DNA of 64,000 bases, taken from assembly GCF_036350515.1 (NCBI RefSeq), contig NZ_JAZDUE010000008.1:1-64000 (forward strand). The letters run 5' to 3'. Under the pieces are notes generated by a model. The model was not told the DNA's origin. It made no database searches and worked only from the letters and a program-made list of their open reading frames with translations. The stretch is from Gordonia prachuapensis. GTDB taxonomy: Bacteria; Actinomycetota; Actinomycetes; Mycobacteriales; Mycobacteriaceae. The translations under genes and the position numbers were made by a program. This document shows, one piece after another, positions 49,381 through 58,063 of this stretch. Position 1 is the stretch's first letter, and every line of letters begins with the position of its first letter.

Positions 49381-51061
49381 TCCGACTCCCACCGAACGTT
49401 TCCCGCAGCCGACCGAACACACTCGGCCGCTTGCGTGGAGCGACGTGGAGTCATCCGCGACACCCGCCGGCGACACGGCAGCGGCTGGCGGGCAACGGTC
49501 ACCAGAGCCACCGCTGAGCGAGCCCGGACTCCCGGAACCCGCTGGACCGGACTTCCCGTCGGAGCCGTCGACACTCACAGCCGAGGCGGGCACCCGTCGT
49601 CGATTCCGCACAGGTGCGGCGTTGCCGGCACGCTGGCGGATCGCCGCGTGGATCATGCTCACCACCTTCGTCGTCCTGGTCGTGGTCACGCTGACCGCGC
49701 GCAACCTGCTGCTCCGCGACGCGGACGTCCGCGCGAACGGTGATGTCACTCAAGAGGTCGACGAGTTCCGCACCTTCGCCGCCGAAGGCGTCGACCCCAC
49801 CACCTCGCAACCGTTCACCTCCGTGACGCGGATGCTCGAGGTGTACATGGCCCGGCAATCACCGGTCCCCGGTGAGGTGATGGCCGGCGTCGTCGGCGAT
49901 CAGGTGATCCAGGGGCCGGGGGAGCCCGGACCGTTGTTCACCGATCCCACGCTCTTGGCCACGATCACCGGCGCAGCGGCATCGGGTGGGGTGATGGACA
50001 CCTCCGCCGGACCGATGCGTTGGGGCCGGGTCCAGATCGACAACGTCCAAGGTGGCAGCGGAATCTTCGTCGTGGCGGTGTTCACCGACCAGGCACGCGA
50101 ACTGGTCGATCGCACCATGCGCACGATCGCGATCGTCGGCCTGGGCGGCCTGGTCCTGACCACCGGCATCGCCTACTTCGTCGCCGGACGCATCCTGGCA
50201 CCTGTACGCACGGTGCGTCGAGTGGCTGCCGACATCGGCAAGAACGACCTGACTGCTCGCGTCCCGGTGGTCGGCCGCGATGACGTGGCCGCGCTTGCGG
50301 CGACGTTCAACGAGATGCTCGACCGCATCGAGCAGGCGTACATGACGCAGCGTCAGTTCGTCGATGACGCCGGACACGAACTGCGGACACCGATCACGAT
50401 CGTGCGGGGACACCTCGAACTGCTGTCCGACGACCCCGAGGAGCGACGCGCCACGCTCGCCCTCGTGGACAGCGAGCTGGTCCGGATGGGCCGCATCGTC
50501 AGTGATCTGCTGATGCTGGCCAAGGCCGAGCAACCCGACTTCGTCGTCGCGCGGTCCGTCGATGCGGCGGGACTCGTCCTCGACATCGAATCGAAGGTGC
50601 AGACGATCGGCGACCGTCGTTGGCTTCTCATGGAACTCGCCGAAGGCAGCTGCCGGGTCGATCCGGAACGGATCACCCAGGCCATGGTGCAGCTCGCGGC
50701 GAATGCTGTGTCGCACACCGAGGACGACTCCACGATCCGACTCGGGTCACGCTTTGTCGGCGAGGGTGAGCGGCGACGGTTCTCGATCTGGATCACCGAC
50801 GAGGGACCCGGTGTCCGACAGGAGGACGCCGCCGCGATCTTCGAGCGGTTCCAGCGCGGTGCCGACCGCACCGGCAGCGCCAACCGTTCCGGGGCAGGAC
50901 TGGGACTGGCTATCGTCCGGGCCATCGCCGACGCCCACCACGGTTCGGCCTGGGTGCGCAGCGTACCCGGGGAGGGAGCGACCTTCGGTCTCGATCTACC
51001 GTCGCCGGATCCTCAGACCCTGTACGTCACACCGACGCCCGGACCCGAGGTGAATCGATGA
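49373..51061 (+). CDS. Two-component sensor histidine kinase
   Basis: This 562-residue kinase has a long Pro/Glu-rich cytoplasmic N-terminus, a first transmembrane helix (IAAWIMLTTFVVLVVVTLTA, about residues 85-104), an extracellular sensor of about 140 residues, a second helix (IAIVGLGGLVLTTGIAYFVAG), HAMP, then HisKA with phospho-acceptor His335 in HELRTP. The HATPase has QLAANAVSHT, DEGPGV and GAGLGLAIV. It should control the permease and kinase genes downstream. The start at 49373 overlaps the acidic-protein gene; its stop overlaps the response regulator start. Confidence 0.92.
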   Translation: MTDPTPTERFPQPTEHTRPLAWSDVESSATPAGDTAAAGGQRSPEPPLSEPGLPEPAGPDFPSEPSTLTAEAGTRRRFRTGAALPARWRIAAWIMLTTFVVLVVVTLTARNLLLRDADVRANGDVTQEVDEFRTFAAEGVDPTTSQPFTSVTRMLEVYMARQSPVPGEVMAGVVGDQVIQGPGEPGPLFTDPTLLATITGAAASGGVMDTSAGPMRWGRVQIDNVQGGSGIFVVAVFTDQARELVDRTMRTIAIVGLGGLVLTTGIAYFVAGRILAPVRTVRRVAADIGKNDLTARVPVVGRDDVAALAATFNEMLDRIEQAYMTQRQFVDDAGHELRTPITIVRGHLELLSDDPEERRATLALVDSELVRMGRIVSDLLMLAKAEQPDFVVARSVDAAGLVLDIESKVQTIGDRRWLLMELAEGSCRVDPERITQAMVQLAANAVSHTEDDSTIRLGSRFVGEGERRRFSIWITDEGPGVRQEDAAAIFERFQRGADRTGSANRSGAGLGLAIVRAIADAHHGSAWVRSVPGEGATFGLDLPSPDPQTLYVTPTPGPEVNR

Positions 51062-51717
51062 GCCGCATACTGATCGCCGAGGACGACCACCACATCGCGT
51101 CCTTCGTGGGCAAGGGTCTGCGTGCTGCCGGCTACTCCGTCGAGCACGTCGCCGACGGCGACACGGCACTCATGATGGCGCGCGACGGATCGTTCGACAT
51201 GGTCATCCTCGACATCGGATTGCCCGGCATGGACGGATTCACTGTGCTCCGCCAGATGCGCGGCGAAGGCGTCGCCACCCCGGTGGTGGTGCTGACCGCC
51301 CGTGACAGCGTGACCGACACAGTCGCCGGTCTCGAGGGCGGCGCCAACGATTACATGACCAAGCCGTTCCAGTTCGCCGAACTGCTGGCGCGGGTGCGTC
51401 TGCGTCTCGTCGCGGACACCGGTGCGGGGTCCGAATCCGCACTCTCCCTGGGAGATCTACGTCTGGACCTGCGTTCCCGCCGAGCCCATGTGGGTGACGC
51501 GGCCGTCGACCTCACCGCACGCGAGTTCGCGTTGCTCGAGGTGTTTCTCCGGCACCCCGACCAGGTCCTGTCGCGTGAACAGATCCTCGGACACGTGTGG
51601 GGTTACGACTTCGACCCGGCATCCAACGTGGTCGACGTGTACGTCCGCGCACTGCGCGCCAAGATCGGGACGCAGCGCCTCGAGACCGTCCGCGGCATGG
51701 GATACCGGCTGCGATGA
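51058..51717 (+). CDS. OmpR/PhoB family response regulator
   Basis: This 219-residue protein has a receiver domain with acidic pocket EDD and phospho-acceptor Asp52 in LDIGLPGMDG, the Lys in TKPFQ and a winged-helix output domain (TAREFALLEVFLRHPDQVLSREQILGHVWG, VDVYVRALRAKI, VRGMGYRL). It overlaps the kinase gene at its start and the permease gene at its end (ATGA), so all are one translationally coupled unit. Confidence 0.95.
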   Translation: MSRILIAEDDHHIASFVGKGLRAAGYSVEHVADGDTALMMARDGSFDMVILDIGLPGMDGFTVLRQMRGEGVATPVVVLTARDSVTDTVAGLEGGANDYMTKPFQFAELLARVRLRLVADTGAGSESALSLGDLRLDLRSRRAHVGDAAVDLTAREFALLEVFLRHPDQVLSREQILGHVWGYDFDPASNVVDVYVRALRAKIGTQRLETVRGMGYRLR

Positions 51718-53264
51718 CCATCACCGAGTACTCGACATCTCCGCCGAGAGCGCAGTCGTACCGTCCGAGAACGCTGCGCCGGCAACCGATACCGGACCAC
51801 ACCGCACCGCGTCGCCGCCCAAAGATCACCGCACACGGCGTCCGTGCCGGCCTGGGTGCTGCCATCGCCGTCGTCCTGGCCGGGTATGTACTCGGTGCGG
51901 GATGGCGTGGCGACCTGGACATCGACGCGGTCGTCACCCTGCTGGTGTTCGTCGTCGCCGTGTGGATGTGGATCTTCGCTTCCATCGACGACACCTACGT
52001 GGCCCTGGGGGCGGCGCTCGCACTCGTCGTGGTCGGTGCCGTCGACACCGAGACCTTCACCGAGACACTCGGTTCCGAACTCATCTGGCTGATGGTGGGT
52101 GCGTTCGTCATCGCAGCGGCGATCACGGCATCCGGGCTGTCGGCGCGCCTGTCGGCACGAGTCCTGACATGGGCGCGAACACCCCGCCACCTGGTCCACC
52201 TCGTCACTCTCGCGCTGCTGATCACCACGTTCGCGATCCCGTCGACGTCGGGGCGTGCGGCCATCGCGCTACCGGTGTTCCTCGCCCTTGCCGCGGTCCT
52301 ACGGGACCGGGCGCGTCTGGTGTTGTGTCTCGCACTGGTGTTCCCCGCGGTGATCCTGTTCTCCGCCATCGGTTCTCTCCTCGGCGCGGGCGCGCACCTC
52401 ATCACCAGCCAGATCCTCGACACCACCATTGGTTCCGGCATCGACTATCTGACCTGGGCGATGCTCGGGATGCCGCTCGCGATCCTCTGGTCGCATCTGG
52501 CCGCCGAGGTCGCGCTGTGGATCTTCACCAACCATGCCGAAAGAGCGACGCCGCTCCGCATCACACGCGAGGCGGTCGGAGCGATCACCGCCGCACCGAT
52601 CCATGGACCGTTCTCGACGCCGCAGCGTCGTCTGCTGTGGACTCTCGGCGTCGTGATCGTGTTGTGGTGCACGGAATCCGTCCACGGTCTCTCCCCGGCG
52701 ATCGTCGCCATGCTCGGCGCACTGGTGGCGACGGCACCGGCGGTCGGGGCGACGACCATGCCGGCGGCGGTCAAGACCATCCCCTGGACGCTGTTGCTGT
52801 TCATGGCGGCGACCATCGCGCTCGGTGTCGCCCTGTCGGAAACCGGTGCAGCGCAATGGCTCGCCGATCAGGCGTTCGGGTCGATCCGAGATCAGGGCCC
52901 GGCCGGTGCGATTTCCTTCGTGGTCGTCGTGGTGGTGATCTCGCTCGCCGCCCACCTGGTGATGCAGTCGCGGTCCGCCCGGTCTGCGGTCCTGGTGCCC
53001 ATCGTGGTGGCGACCGCTCCGCTGGTCGGCGTCGACCCGGCAGCGGCCGCGTTCATCTCCACTGCCGCAGCAGGTTTCTGCATCACCTTCACCAGTTCGG
53101 CGAAGCCCGTCGCGATGTTCGCCGCCTCGGAGACCGTCCCCGGCTATGACAGTCGCCACCTGCTCAGCCTCGCCGCCGTGTTGGCGCCGATCTCGCTCGG
53201 GCTCCTGCTCGCATTCGCCTTCTGGGTGTGGCCGGCACTCGGTCTGCCCTTGCTCGCTTCCTGA
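51714..53264 (+). CDS. SLC13/DASS-type anion permease
   Basis: This 516-residue membrane protein has a cytoplasmic basic N-terminus and about 12-13 hydrophobic segments. ELIWLMVGAFVIAAAI, FAIPSTSGRAAIALPVFLAL and the second-half FCITFTSSAKPVAMF fit the Ser-Asn/Thr-containing hairpins of the divalent anion:Na+ symporter/ArsB-NhaD superfamily. It probably imports a carboxylate such as a C4 acid, citrate or glycerate. It is translationally coupled to the response regulator and followed 45 bases later by glycerate kinase, which suggests a hydroxy acid as substrate. Confidence 0.82.
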   Translation: MTITEYSTSPPRAQSYRPRTLRRQPIPDHTAPRRRPKITAHGVRAGLGAAIAVVLAGYVLGAGWRGDLDIDAVVTLLVFVVAVWMWIFASIDDTYVALGAALALVVVGAVDTETFTETLGSELIWLMVGAFVIAAAITASGLSARLSARVLTWARTPRHLVHLVTLALLITTFAIPSTSGRAAIALPVFLALAAVLRDRARLVLCLALVFPAVILFSAIGSLLGAGAHLITSQILDTTIGSGIDYLTWAMLGMPLAILWSHLAAEVALWIFTNHAERATPLRITREAVGAITAAPIHGPFSTPQRRLLWTLGVVIVLWCTESVHGLSPAIVAMLGALVATAPAVGATTMPAAVKTIPWTLLLFMAATIALGVALSETGAAQWLADQAFGSIRDQGPAGAISFVVVVVVISLAAHLVMQSRSARSAVLVPIVVATAPLVGVDPAAAAFISTAAAGFCITFTSSAKPVAMFAASETVPGYDSRHLLSLAAVLAPISLGLLLAFAFWVWPALGLPLLAS

Positions 53265-53309
53265 TCTGCCGACAAATCATCGCTCGTCCCGTCACCCCTG
53301 GAGGAACCC

Positions 53310-54533
53310 ATGCCCATTTCCGTACCGCAGCGTATTCTGGTGGCTCCCAGCGGCTTCAAGGAGAGCCTCGACGCCGACTCGGTGGCGTCGGCGATCTGCG
53401 CCGGCATCCGACGTACCCTGCCCGGCGTGCGGATCGACGTCGCCCCGATCGCCGACGGTGGTGAGGGGACCGCACGTATCCTCGCCGATGCCGCCGGCGG
53501 TCGTCTCCACGAGCAGACGGTGACCGGGCCGACCGGACTGCCGGTGCGTGCGCAGTGGGCCGAAATCGGACCGCGTGACTCGCGGATCGCGGTGGTCGAG
53601 ATGGCCTCGGCAGCCGGTCTGTCTCTGGTGCCTCGGGATCAGCGCGATCCCGGCGCCACCACGACCTACGGGGTGGGTGAACTGATCGCGGCTGCGCTGG
53701 ACGCCGGGGTGGCGAGAATCCTCGTCGGGTGCGGCGACTCCGGCACATGTGACGGGGGCGCCGGGGCGCTGCAGGCGCTGGGCGCGCGGATTCTTGACGC
53801 CGACGGGCGGGAGATCGGCTCGGGTGGTTATGAACTCGCGTTCGGTCGAGGATTGGACACCTCCGGCATCCATCGACGCCTCGCCGAGGTGGAGGTGGTG
53901 TTGGCCTGCAACCCGCACAACGTACTCACCGGCCCGCAGGGCGTCGCGCGGGTGTTCGGTCCGCAGAAGGGCGCGTCGCCGGAACAGGTGCAGGAACTGT
54001 CGGACGCACTGGACAACTGGGCGACTGTCCTAGAACGCCACGGTGGCGCACCGGGCGCTGATCTGCGCACCGGAATGGGAACCGGGGCATCCGGTGGCCT
54101 GGGCGCCGGTCTGGCCGGCGGCATCGGTGCAGTCCTGCGCTCGCGGTTCGACGCGCTGCTGGACTCCGGGCTGTCGGGAATCGACCTCGATCGGCGAATC
54201 CGTAAGGCGGACCTGGTGATCACCGCCGAGGGTTCCATCGACTTCCAAACCCCGCACGGCAAGGTGCCTGCCGAGGTCGCACGCCGCGCGCAGCGTCACG
54301 GTGTTCCCGTGCTGGCGTTGGCCGGATCGCTCGGCGAAGGAGCGCCGTCGGTGCACGACGTCGGGATCGCGGCGATCGCGTCCATCATCGCGGTGCCGAT
54401 GCCGCTGTCCGAAGCGGTCGCCAACGGCGCCGAACTGCTGGCCGATGCGGCCGAGCGCACCATGCGGATGATCCTGCTGGGTGGCGCGGTCTCGGCGCGC
54501 AGTGGTCACAAGCGGCGCAAGAAGGCGTCCTGA
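53310..54533 (+). CDS. Glycerate 2-kinase (GarK/GlxK family)
   Basis: This 407-residue protein has the class II glycerate kinase motifs: VAPSGFKESLDADSVASAI, PIADGGEGTA, GCGDSGTCDGGAGALQALGA and ITAEGSIDFQTPHGK. It phosphorylates D-glycerate to 2-phosphoglycerate (GarK-type regiochemistry), linking glycerate to glycolysis. GGAGGAACCC precedes the ATG. It ends the operon with the two-component system and permease; a palindromic repeat follows. The last 15 residues are unusually basic. Confidence 0.92.
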   Translation: MPISVPQRILVAPSGFKESLDADSVASAICAGIRRTLPGVRIDVAPIADGGEGTARILADAAGGRLHEQTVTGPTGLPVRAQWAEIGPRDSRIAVVEMASAAGLSLVPRDQRDPGATTTYGVGELIAAALDAGVARILVGCGDSGTCDGGAGALQALGARILDADGREIGSGGYELAFGRGLDTSGIHRRLAEVEVVLACNPHNVLTGPQGVARVFGPQKGASPEQVQELSDALDNWATVLERHGGAPGADLRTGMGTGASGGLGAGLAGGIGAVLRSRFDALLDSGLSGIDLDRRIRKADLVITAEGSIDFQTPHGKVPAEVARRAQRHGVPVLALAGSLGEGAPSVHDVGIAAIASIIAVPMPLSEAVANGAELLADAAERTMRMILLGGAVSARSGHKRRKKAS

Positions 54534-54603
54534 GGGGCACCACCCTTGGTCCCTGAGGAGCCTCGCGAGGTACGAGCGATGCGCCACGAAGGGTAACCCT
54601 CAG
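54530..54603. terminator. Bidirectional terminator built from a dispersed repeat
   Basis: CTGAGGG (54530-54536) pairs with CCCTCAG (54597-54603) and ACCCTT (54542-54547) with AAGGGT (54589-54594). The arms cover both stop codons of the convergent glycerate kinase and AidB-like genes. The interior (CCCTGAGGAG...CACGAAGGG) is a diverged copy of the grpE-dnaJ repeat. Confidence 0.65.
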
Positions 54604-56285
54604 TGCCGCTCCAGAATCGAAGCGAGGTCGGCGCCGTCCGGCAGCGCCCCGTACTCGAACGCGCGATCGTCACCGAGTCGCGCGGCGATGAACGCATCCG
54701 ACACCACCGACGGCGAGAACCGCACCAGCAGTGATGCTTCCAGCGCGAGCGCCATCGACTCGACAACGCCGCGCGCCCGACGCTGCGCCGAGCCGGCATC
54801 CATGCGGGCGAGTTCCCCCAGCTGATCGCGGAGGCGTTCGAGATGCAGATCCAGGGTGCGGTTCGCACCCAGTGCCTGGCTGATCTCGGCGTCGAAGGCG
54901 GCGATGGATTCCGGTTCGCGGGTCATCGCACGCAGCACATCGAGGGCGATCACGTTGCCGGAACCTTCCCACACCGCCATCACGGGTTGTTCGCGGTAGC
55001 GCATCGCGAGCGGGAAGGCCTCAGTGTATCCGTTGCCGCCCAGGCACTCCAGCGACTCGTAGGCGTGGTGGGGTCCGCGTTTGCAGATCCAGTACTTGGC
55101 GACCGCGGTGGCGAGCCGCCGGAACGCCTTCTCCTGGTCGGTGGCGTCCTCGTCGTGGGCGCGGGCCAGCCGCATCGCGGTGACGGTGGCGGCCTCGGAT
55201 TCCAATGCGAGGTCGGCGAGTACGGCGGTCATCGCGGGCTGGTCGGCCAGGGTCGCCCCGAATGCGGCGCGATGCCGTGCGTGCCAGACGGCCTCCGCGA
55301 CGGACTGCCGCATGCCGGCCGCGCTGCCGAGTACGCAGTCGAGGCGGGTCTGCGCGACCATCTCGATGATGGTGCGCACGCCCCGGCCGGGTTCGCCGAC
55401 CATGATCGCAACGGTGCCATCCAGTTCGATCTCCGACGACGCGTTGGACTTGTTGCCCAGCTTGTCCTTCAGGCGTTGGATGCGGAAGACGTTGCGGGTG
55501 CCGTCGGGTAGGACGCGGGGCAACAGGAAGCACGAGAGTCCTTCACCGCCTGGGCCTTGCGCCTGGGCGAGGACCAGGAACGCGTCCGACATCGGTGCCG
55601 AGCAGAACCACTTGTGGCCGGTCAGCAGATAGTCGGCGCCGGGTCCGCCGCGGCCGACCGGTTTCGCCACCGTGGTGTTGGCGCGCACGTCGGAGCCGCC
55701 CTGCTTCTCGGTCATCGACATCCCGAAGATCGCCGACTCCTTGGTGGCGGACAGATCGGGGGAGTAGCTGCGCGACAGCGCCTTCGGAACCCACTTGGCG
55801 GCGACGTCGGGCTGCAGTTCCAGCGACGGGATCACCGCGTGGGTCATGGAGACCGGGCAGGCGTGGCCCGGCTCGATCTGGCCGAACAGCATGAACCCGG
55901 CCGCACGGGCGACGTGCGATCCCGGCTGCGGATCGGCCCAACAGCGGGTGTGCGATCCGTGCGCCACCGACGCCTCGATGATCCGGTGATACGACGGGTG
56001 GTACTCGACCTCGTCGATCCGGTTGCCCCACCGGTCATGCGTGTGCAGGACCGGGGTGATGGTGTTGGCCAGGTGCGCGTCGTGCTGGAACTGTGCGCTC
56101 CCGACGAGTTGGCCGATCTCCGTCAGCTCGTCCTCGGCCCAGCCGGCATCGTGGCGTCGGATGGCCTCGACGAGAACGGTGTTCAGCTCGAACTCGTTGA
56201 TGTCGACGCGAGGTGCGGACTGGTTGAGGACGGTGTGGGTGAGATGTGGTTGCGGATGTGTGGTGGTCTCGCTGACGTGCGTCAT
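54600..56285 (-). CDS. AidB-like acyl-CoA dehydrogenase family protein
   Basis: This 561-residue protein is longer than classical acyl-CoA dehydrogenases and matches the AidB subgroup: an N-terminal extension with NTVLVEAIRRHDAGWAEDELTEIG, the FAD motif FGMSMTEKQGGSDVRANTT, WFCSAPMSDAFLVLAQ and ECLGGNGYTEAFPLAMRYREQPVMAVWEGSGNVIALD, where the catalytic Glu region lies. AidB protects DNA during alkylation stress in E. coli; actinobacterial members may oxidise branched acyl-CoAs. It is downstream of, and 17 bases from, its TetR regulator gene. Confidence 0.9.
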   Translation of the reverse strand: MTHVSETTTHPQPHLTHTVLNQSAPRVDINEFELNTVLVEAIRRHDAGWAEDELTEIGQLVGSAQFQHDAHLANTITPVLHTHDRWGNRIDEVEYHPSYHRIIEASVAHGSHTRCWADPQPGSHVARAAGFMLFGQIEPGHACPVSMTHAVIPSLELQPDVAAKWVPKALSRSYSPDLSATKESAIFGMSMTEKQGGSDVRANTTVAKPVGRGGPGADYLLTGHKWFCSAPMSDAFLVLAQAQGPGGEGLSCFLLPRVLPDGTRNVFRIQRLKDKLGNKSNASSEIELDGTVAIMVGEPGRGVRTIIEMVAQTRLDCVLGSAAGMRQSVAEAVWHARHRAAFGATLADQPAMTAVLADLALESEAATVTAMRLARAHDEDATDQEKAFRRLATAVAKYWICKRGPHHAYESLECLGGNGYTEAFPLAMRYREQPVMAVWEGSGNVIALDVLRAMTREPESIAAFDAEISQALGANRTLDLHLERLRDQLGELARMDAGSAQRRARGVVESMALALEASLLVRFSPSVVSDAFIAARLGDDRAFEYGALPDGADLASILERH

Positions 56286-56302
56286 GGGTTACCTTTCGCT
56301 GG

Positions 56303-56923
56303 TCAGATCGCGTGCTGGAGGACGGTATCGGGGATCTGCAGGTTCGTGAAGACGACGGCGACAGCCTCCTCGAGCGAGTAGCCGAGATGCTCTCCCGCGG
56401 CGGCCTGCTGGATGACGAGGCCGAAGATGGCTGACCAGAACGCTTTTGCTTCGACGTCGATGGACGCGCGCAACTGCCAGCCGGTGCGCACCAAGGTGCG
56501 CATGAGAGCGTCCTGGCCACGCTCATGCAGGACGCTCAGCGTCTCGCTGATCTGCGGTCGCAGATCGGTCCGCCGCGACGACATCGACATGGCGGTCGTG
56601 AACAGTTCGACGTTGCGTGCCTCGGGGCCGAGGAGGGTTGAGATGAGTGCGGTGGTGTACTCGCCGACGGTTGTCGCGAGGGCGGCCGCCTCCTCGGCGT
56701 GACGACCTGCGCGCAGTACCGCGTGGCATGCGACCTCGACGAAGAGCTGGTCCTTGGAGCCGAAGTAGTAGGTGACCTGGTTCGGGTGTGCCTCCGCGCG
56801 CCGGCAAATCTTTGCCACCGGCGCCGTCTCACCCTGTTCGGCGAACACCTCGGCGGCAGCGCGCAGCAAGGTCTGCCGGGTGGCTTTGCCGGCGTCGCGG
56901 GTGGCGCGTGCGGGGTTGGTCAC
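56303..56923 (-). CDS. TetR family regulator (of the AidB-like operon)
   Basis: This 206-residue TetR protein has an HTH at about residues 15-60 (RQTLLRAAAEVFAEQGETAPVAKICRRAEAHPNQVTYYFGSKDQLF) and a ligand-binding C-terminal domain. A 37-bp AT-rich palindrome lies 11 bases before its start codon, ideal for autoregulation. The AidB-like gene follows on the same transcript, so both should be derepressed together by an acyl-CoA-type or fatty ligand. Confidence 0.92.
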   Translation of the reverse strand: MTNPARATRDAGKATRQTLLRAAAEVFAEQGETAPVAKICRRAEAHPNQVTYYFGSKDQLFVEVACHAVLRAGRHAEEAAALATTVGEYTTALISTLLGPEARNVELFTTAMSMSSRRTDLRPQISETLSVLHERGQDALMRTLVRTGWQLRASIDVEAKAFWSAIFGLVIQQAAAGEHLGYSLEEAVAVVFTNLQIPDTVLQHAI

Positions 56924-56934
56924 TCAAACATCGT

Positions 56935-56971
56935 CTCATGTTCTTGTTTGTATGACAAACAAGAACATGAG
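56935..56971. promoter_or_regulatory. 37-bp palindromic TetR operator
   Basis: The left arm CTCATGTTCTTGTTTGT (56935-56951) is the exact complement of 56955-56971 around a central ATG. Perfect 17-base arms of low GC in a GC-rich genome, just upstream of a TetR gene, indicate its operator. A role as terminator for the upstream LysR gene is less likely because the arms are AT-rich and no T-tract follows. Confidence 0.85.
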
Positions 56972-56973
56972 CA

Positions 56974-57945
56974 CTATGACCCGCCGATCACGTCGCCCAC
57001 TGCAGACCGGACTACATCCCGCAATAGTTGATGTTCGGGCTCACGATCGTGAATGGGATGCCACCACATCGCCTGAACCAGAGGTTCGAGCGGCACGGGC
57101 GGCGGGTGCGCTATCAGGTTGTGCTCCTCGGGAATAGCCTCCAGCATGAGCGTCGGCAGCAGCGAGATTCGATCACTGTGCGCGAGTAGAGCCGGCACAG
57201 TCAGGAACGACTCGGTCACGACCTGCGCACGTGGCTCGATGCCGAGCATGCGGAGTTGCCTGGCGGCGGGGGTCGACGCCGCCGCGTCGTGGTACACGAG
57301 CACCCAGGGCAGCGTCTTCAGGTCGTCGACCGTTGGTCCGGTCGCGGCAATGGGATTGTCGGCGTCCATCACGATCGCCCACTCATCACGGAAGAGTTCT
57401 TCGTTGGGGAGGTCGTACACGAATCCGTGCGGGACCAGGAGCAGGTCACGTTCGGTGAGCACCTGTTCGGCGCGGACGACCAGTTCGGGGCTGGTCGGAA
57501 TGATGCGGATGCGAGCATGAGGTGCCTTGTCGAGCAGATTCCTGACCACCGCCTCGCCGATCAGTGAGGTCGCGTAATCACTTGTGAGAATAGCGAATTC
57601 GCGGATCGTGTCGCCGACGTCGAGTCCGGATCGGCTGTTGAAGACGCGTTCTACGCCTTCGAGTGCGACTCGGGTGCGGGGCCGGAGGTCGGCCGCGAGG
57701 GCGGTGAGCCGGTACCGCGCCCCGGCTCGGTAGAGCAACTCGTCGGCGAAATGGCGTCGGAGTCGTCGGAGTGTTGCCGAGACCGCGGGCTGGGTGATGC
57801 CGAGTTGCTCGGCGGCCCGCGTGACGCTCTGGTGCTGAAGCACGGCGTCGAGCGTGACGAGCATGTTGAGGTCGAGATTCGACAGCGAACGGGTCGGCTC
57901 GCCGTCTCGTGGCTGATTTGGCCTGGTGTCGTCATCGATTTCCAT
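56974..57945 (-). CDS. LysR family regulator (NodD-like)
   Basis: This 323-residue protein has an N-terminal HTH (LDLNMLVTLDAVLQHQSVTRAAEQLGITQPAVSATLRRLRRHF) of the NodD/PcaQ-type subgroup and a periplasmic-binding-protein-like effector domain. LysR proteins activate divergent catabolic operons with an aromatic inducer. It diverges from the ring-cleavage operon across 118 bases that contain two LysR-type boxes, one overlapping its own start codon. NodD-like regulators can sense flavonoids and other phenolics, but the effector here is unproven. Confidence 0.92.
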   Translation of the reverse strand: MEIDDDTRPNQPRDGEPTRSLSNLDLNMLVTLDAVLQHQSVTRAAEQLGITQPAVSATLRRLRRHFADELLYRAGARYRLTALAADLRPRTRVALEGVERVFNSRSGLDVGDTIREFAILTSDYATSLIGEAVVRNLLDKAPHARIRIIPTSPELVVRAEQVLTERDLLLVPHGFVYDLPNEELFRDEWAIVMDADNPIAATGPTVDDLKTLPWVLVYHDAAASTPAARQLRMLGIEPRAQVVTESFLTVPALLAHSDRISLLPTLMLEAIPEEHNLIAHPPPVPLEPLVQAMWWHPIHDREPEHQLLRDVVRSAVGDVIGGS

Positions 57946-57991
57946 AAATGAAGTTTATGCCGAGCATCAGCAATAGCGTCTTCACTTATTG
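57944..57991. promoter_or_regulatory. Two LysR-type boxes in the divergent promoter
   Basis: CAATA-N11-TATTG (57971-57991) is a perfect inverted repeat with the classical T-N11-A spacing. ATAAA-N5-TTTAT (57944-57958) is a second symmetric site that overlaps the LysR start codon and also contains T-N11-A. This paired recognition/activation layout is typical of LysR regulation. Confidence 0.75.
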
Positions 57992-58063
57992 TGATGCACA
58001 CCGCAGAGTGGTGACACCACGTCATCGGTCACGTGACCACCACCACTCGGGAGAACAACCTCA

